Origin: Tritrichomonas foetus
Taxonomy: Eukaryota > Parabasalia > Tritrichomonadida > Tritrichomonadidae
Assembly (NCBI GenBank): GCA_001839685.1
Contig: MLAK01000421.1
Location: forward strand, 220,160 to 239,760
Direction of reading: 5' to 3'
Length of the DNA stretch: 19,601 nt
Positions 16,055-19,601 of the stretch are shown here, piece by piece (the first letter of the stretch is position 1; every line of letters starts with the position of its first letter). Below the pieces are notes generated by a model. That model was not told the DNA's origin. It worked only from the letters and a program-made list of their open reading frames with translations, and did not search any database. The position numbers and the translations under genes were made by a program.

Positions 16055-17300
16055 TTACTCTATTATAATTTCTTTCATTGAACCAAAGAATTCTACATTT
16101 GATAGATCAATTCATATTCTCCTTGATGGTTAGGGCCTGTTTGAAAGATTCGAAAGAATCGAAAATATTGATTTTAATTTGTTTCTTGGATATTGTAATT
16201 GTGAATCAAATTGTTATCATTTAAGGAAAAATCATCAGTTCTTGAATCGAGTGTAATCCATGAATTTTTATCTTTTGGTTGATTTGTTGCTTTAAGTGCC
16301 CAATTTTTCAAATGACCTCGATTTGGCCCATTATTGTAAGTTTTTATTGTGCAACTAATAAGCTTAATTGTATGTTTTTTGAATTCAAATTGAACCCATT
16401 GGTTTTTTTCTTTGCTTGAAAACCAACAAGATCCACCATATAAATTCAAAACTTTTGATGGTGATACATTTGGTGATGTAGAAGATGCTGTTACTTCATA
16501 AATGCTCGGATTAATTATTCCGTATTTTTCTACATAAAAATGAATAATTCCGCATAATGGATTTGACGAAAAAGTGAATTTCCGAACTTTATTTGGATGC
16601 AAAACTGCTGAACTAAAAATATGTTTCCATTGCCTTAACTCAATAAGATCAGATAATTTTGAATTCATGAGTTTTTCCATATGACTCCCCTTAATATAAT
16701 GAAAATTACCTTGTTCAATTAGTTGACATATTTCTGGATTATTTGTTTTGTTATAAAAATCGAAAAGAAACTCAAGAAAACCATCCTCTTTAGAAAAATA
16801 TAAAGAGCTGCTCCTGCATATTCTATAAAGTGTTGGTATAGGTAATGAATACATTTTTTCAGTGGGGAATTTTTCATAATTTAGATTTAGAATTAAATTT
16901 TTCTTTGACTATAACAAATTCAAGTGCATTATCAAGTGTTAATTCAGTATTTTGATTGAAACAAACTTGAACCATTTCGGAATTATCCAAAATTTTGGCA
17001 ATATCAAAAAATGTGTGAAGTTCATGATAATAAATTGTAACTGTGTTTCCTTTTGAAAGATCAATAACTTTGATGAATACATTATTTTTGTCATTAATAT
17101 TTAATTTCAATCGAGAAAAAGTTGAAACCAGCATATGCATCATTGATGATGAAATCGGCGAAAAAAGAGGGCATTATGTATTTTTTATTTCCAACAATAA
17201 ATGTAAATTCTTTGTTTACGATTTCTTGAACAATATTCTGATTGCCCTTTGCTGATAAAGTTACCTCAATCCCATTTGATCACATTTTTTTATAAGGCAT
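16055..17300 (-). pseudogene. Broken BTB-BACK-F5/8 type C (discoidin) gene
   Basis: The remains of a trichomonad BTB-BACK-discoidin protein are spread over shifted frames. The N-part begins near ATG 17298-17300 or 17283-17285, with a TGA at 17280-17282. It then reads E-F-T-F-I-V-G-N-K-K-Y and F-F-A-D-F, and a frameshift near 17150 leads into the BTB frame (17143-16874). A second frame change at about 16870, probably with a small deletion, leads into the BACK part (Y-E-K-F-P-T-E-K-M-Y-S-L-P-I-P) and the F5/8C domain, which has its usual N-terminal strands and W-V-Q-F-E-F. A TAA at 16174-16176 interrupts this domain. The same frame then continues R-F-F-R-I-F-Q-T-G-P-N-H, the expected last strands. 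A frameshift near 16105 gives L-S-N-V-E-F-F-G and the original stop TAA at 16055-16057. Five lesions mean decay, not sequencing noise. Fragments of 89 and 226 residues remain open but are unlikely to be useful proteins. Confidence 0.85.
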
Positions 17301-17635
17301 TTTTATTTTTCAATATTTATCTGGTCAAATTTGTCCATGTTATTTCACCTTAACCGTTACAATAGAAGAACATGATAGCTAATCTCAGAACTCTCTTGAT
17401 GAATCACCCTATATTACTAGTCATCGATTTATCCAAAACTCCATTCACAAAAAACTCTGAACCTTCCGGAAAAAAGGGAAACTGGACCGAACGCGTTTCT
17501 GGTTCAGAATTCCATTTTTTGTGGTGTTAATTCTTTCTTATCATTTAAAAACAACCCACGCTTTAGAGTATCCATCACTAATGTATGAGGAAAAAGAAAA
17601 AAAAATCATAAAACATCAGTTTTTACTCAATGTGC
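17301..17635. other. Spacer between pseudogene and FucO-like gene, with GC-richer structured patch
   Basis: The spacer holds the 3' UTR of the FucO-like gene and the former promoter of the pseudogene. Bases 17404-17526 on the minus strand form an open frame of 40 codons without an ATG at its start (W-N-S-E-P-E-T-R-S-V-Q-F-P-F-F-P). They overlap an inverted repeat at 17456-17508. This may be a fragment of a lost gene; it is not identified. Confidence 0.4.
17456..17508. repeat. Nested inverted repeat, locally GC-rich
   Basis: TCTGAACC (17456-17463) pairs perfectly with GGTTCAGA (17501-17508). Inside, GAAAC (17478-17482) pairs with GTTTC (17495-17499), and TTCCGGAA (17464-17471) is self-complementary. 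It lies 128-180 bases beyond the stop of the FucO-like gene. Confidence 0.6.
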
Positions 17636-18796
17636 TTAATGGCCATTGAATGCTGTCTTGTATAAGGCAAGGACGAGTTCCTTTGTGCATGGGCGTGGGT
17701 TACCGCCTGTGCAGACGTCGGCCATGGCAGCATCAGCAAGCATGTCAAGGTCTTCTTCCTTGACGCCGATTTCCTTGAGTGTTTGTGGGATTTTGACGTC
17801 GATTGAAAGTTGTCTGACGGCGTCGATGGCGGCCTTGCGGTAGTCTGCCTGTGACATTTCGTCGACGCCCTTGACACCCATCATTCTGGCGACTTCACGG
17901 AATTTTTCACCTGTGTGCTCGGCGTTGAATTCCATGACGTATGGAAGGAGGAGTGCGCAGGCAACGCCGTGTGGAGTGTTGTAGTTGGCAGAGAGTGGGT
18001 GAGCCATACCGTGGGCAACACCGAGACCAACATTTGAGAAGGCCATGCCTGTGACGTATTGACCAAGGGCCATATCTTCACGTGCGTCTGGATCGTTTTC
18101 GACAGCCTTTCTGAGTGATCTGGCGATGAGCTGGATGGCCTTGAGGTTGAGTGTGTCGGCAAGTTCCCAAGCAGCGAGTGTTGTGTAGCCTTCGATGGCA
18201 TGGGTGAGGGCATCCATACCTGTGGCGGCTGTGAGGCCACGTGGCATTGAGGACATCATGTCTGGATCGACGATGGCAACAACTGGGATATCGTGTGGGT
18301 CGACGCAAACGAACTTACGGTGCTTCTCTTCATCGGTGATGACATAGTTGATTGTGGTTTCGGCGGCTGTACCAGCTGTTGTGGCGATGGCGATCATTGG
18401 AACGGCCTTGTTCTTGGTTGGAGCAACACCTTCAAGTGAGACAACATCACTGAATTCTGGATTAGTGATGATGATACCGATGGCCTTGCCTGTGTCTTGT
18501 GGTGAACCACCACCGACTGCGATTAAGAAATCAGCACCTGAGGATTTGAATGCTTCAACACCTTCCTTGACGATTTGGACGCCTGGGTTGGCCTTAACCT
18601 TGTCGAAGATTTCGTATGGGCAGTTGATCTTCTTGAGGACGTCTGTGACTCTGTCAACAACCTTGAATTTGACAAGGTCGGCATCTGTGACGATGAGGGC
18701 TTTCTTGAAGCCACGGGCCTTAACTTCGTCGGCAACTGAATTGACGGCGCCGTGACCGTGATAGCTTGTCTCGTTTAACATAAAGCGGTGAGTCAT
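17636..18796 (-). CDS. fucO: FucO-like lactaldehyde reductase / group III iron-containing alcohol dehydrogenase
   Basis: A 386-residue protein, close to the 382-383 of bacterial FucO. It reduces aldehydes such as lactaldehyde with NADH, or acts as an alcohol dehydrogenase in anaerobic redox balance. The N-domain has the nucleotide-binding G-G-G-S-P-Q-D (95-101) and T-T-A-G-T-A-A-E (139-146). Iron ligands are Asp195 and His199 (G-M-D-A-L-T-H-A-I-E-G-Y), His262 (A-H-G-M-A-H-P-L) and His276 (N-T-P-H-G-V-A). All are present, so it is predicted active. N-Y-V-I-T-D-E-E-K and the C-terminal D-V-C-T-G-G-N-P-R are nearly as in enterobacterial FucO. There is no signal or targeting peptide, so it is probably cytosolic. 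The DNA is about 50-60% GC, with C/G-ending codons preferred, against about 30% in the flanks. That fits high expression, bacterial origin by lateral transfer, or both. No intron is present. Confidence 0.96.
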   Translation of the reverse strand: MTHRFMLNETSYHGHGAVNSVADEVKARGFKKALIVTDADLVKFKVVDRVTDVLKKINCPYEIFDKVKANPGVQIVKEGVEAFKSSGADFLIAVGGGSPQDTGKAIGIIITNPEFSDVVSLEGVAPTKNKAVPMIAIATTAGTAAETTINYVITDEEKHRKFVCVDPHDIPVVAIVDPDMMSSMPRGLTAATGMDALTHAIEGYTTLAAWELADTLNLKAIQLIARSLRKAVENDPDAREDMALGQYVTGMAFSNVGLGVAHGMAHPLSANYNTPHGVACALLLPYVMEFNAEHTGEKFREVARMMGVKGVDEMSQADYRKAAIDAVRQLSIDVKIPQTLKEIGVKEEDLDMLADAAMADVCTGGNPRPCTKELVLALYKTAFNGH

Positions 18797-18819
18797 GTTT
18801 GCAAGGAAGTAAACACGAA

Positions 18820-18829
18820 AGTGAAGTGA
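18820..18829 (-). promoter_or_regulatory. Tandem initiator-like motifs (TCACT TCACT) for the FucO-like gene
   Basis: Two adjacent minus-strand TCACT copies give +1 at 18827 or 18822, a leader of about 26-31 nt. The duplication is unusual in this window and fits a strongly expressed gene. Confidence 0.5.
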
Positions 18830-19279
18830 ATTGTCAATTTGTTTGAACTGATATTGTACAAATAAATCACTTTGCTTTCAAAAAGCTCTTTCATTTCTAA
18901 TAATATTTCAATTCAAAAAAATAATTGGACTATCAATTTTTTTAGAATAATAAATTTCTGTGAAGAGTGTATCGTTTCCTGAGTTATTGAATTTATCGCT
19001 TTTTGATAATTTATAGTTGATTTAGATTTTTTTTGCATTGAAATTTCTGTTTTGAACAATTGAAATTCTATCATAGTTTGGTCAGTGAAAATCATCATAT
19101 TGCAATTTTATGTAGGTGTAAATGAATAAAAGAGAATACATGTTAAGCTAAATTGTGAAATGAATTTGTAAAAGTCATTCTCAGAAAATAAAACGAGCAT
19201 TAAACTTTTTCATACAGTATTTGTTCAGTGAAATAAACATGAAAAAATATTTCTCAATTCTTAGAAAAGTATCAAAGAA
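18830..19279. other. Upstream region of the FucO-like gene
   Basis: AT-rich. A 61-codon minus-strand ATG frame (18913-19098) is Lys/Ile/Thr-rich and not protein-like; it is not called. No RNA gene is seen. Confidence 0.5.
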
Positions 19280-19566
19280 TTAAAATATTTTTTTCTCATC
19301 AAAGTTACTAAATAAGAAAAATCCGATGTCAAAAATGAAATTCTTTGAATGAGTGTCTCTTGCTCTTAGATTTGTATTATCTGTGTATACAATAATACAT
19401 GACCATTTTGGATGTATATCTTTCCAGTCGAAAATCCACTTTTTATAAACTTTTTGATAGAATTGAATAATTATTTTTTGATAAGATAGTCGAAAATGCT
19501 CTCAAAATAATTATGTTTAGTCGACTCGCTTACTTTTTTTGTATTAAAATTTTTGAAAGGTCTATT
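19280..19566 (-). pseudogene. Possible frameshifted gene remnant at right edge, unidentified
   Basis: On the minus strand a frame open from 19501 to a TAA at 19280-19282 gives 73 residues without any Met. It includes K-K-W-I-F-D-W-K-D-I-H-P-K-W-S and I-I-V-Y-T-D-N-T-N-L-R-A-R-D-T-H, text with three Trp and balanced composition that looks like real protein. Immediately upstream, a second frame (19566-19474) gives 31 more residues (N-Y-F-E-S-I-F-D-Y-L-I-K-K) and overlaps the first. One frameshift could join them, with the 5' part of the gene beyond the window or lost. I do not recognise the family. A chance open frame is possible because neither part has a start codon. Confidence 0.35.
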
Positions 19567-19601
19567 TTACTCAAAAATACCTATATTTTCCATATTTTAG
19601 A

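Noticed and set aside
17646..18755. Several long antisense or alternative frames over the FucO-like gene (up to 135 codons).
   Set aside because: They result from the strong C/G-ending codon bias of the real gene, which removes stops in other frames.

Overview
The window looks like nuclear DNA of a parabasalid protist, most likely a trichomonad close to Tritrichomonas. The evidence is indirect but consistent: long ORFs without introns in very AT-rich DNA, extremely short 5' leaders, a TCA(C/T)(A/T) initiator-like motif just upstream of most genes, and a typical trichomonad repertoire (AAAP amino-acid permease, DUF3447 BTB/ankyrin protein, BTB-BACK-F5/8C protein, CAMK-like kinase, bacterial-type iron alcohol dehydrogenase). 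Parabasalia is well supported; the genus is inference.

Layout, left to right. Bases 2-94 are the 3' end of a cysteine-rich gene running off the edge, followed by a 67-nt pyrimidine tract. An AAAP-type transporter (+) converges on a Ser/Thr kinase (-). After 1.8 kb of AT-rich spacer comes a 1305-residue xanthine dehydrogenase/aldehyde oxidase family molybdo-flavoprotein (-), divergent from a BAR-domain protein (+). Between that and a TBC1D13-like Rab GAP (-) lies a decayed ankyrin gene (+). A 20-bp minisatellite and two poly(A) tracts follow. Then come a BTB/DUF3447 ankyrin protein with an embedded UBR-box zinc finger (-), a multiply broken BTB-BACK-F5/8C pseudogene (-), a GC-rich FucO-like lactaldehyde reductase/Fe-ADH (-), and a possible gene remnant at the right edge (-).

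The genes do not form an operon or a pathway; this is a eukaryotic patchwork of metabolism (Mo-hydroxylase, Fe-ADH), membrane traffic (BAR, TBC), signalling (kinase), transport and adaptor-type proteins. The most interesting item is the BTB/ankyrin protein carrying a UBR4/FBXO11-type UBR box. It would make a plausible cullin-type N-degron receptor on one polypeptide. Second is the Mo-hydroxylase: all cofactor domains are present, but three residues that shape the purine pocket of xanthine dehydrogenase are replaced. The region also shows strong gene decay (one clear pseudogene, one ankyrin remnant, one possible remnant) and abrupt GC shifts inside genes.
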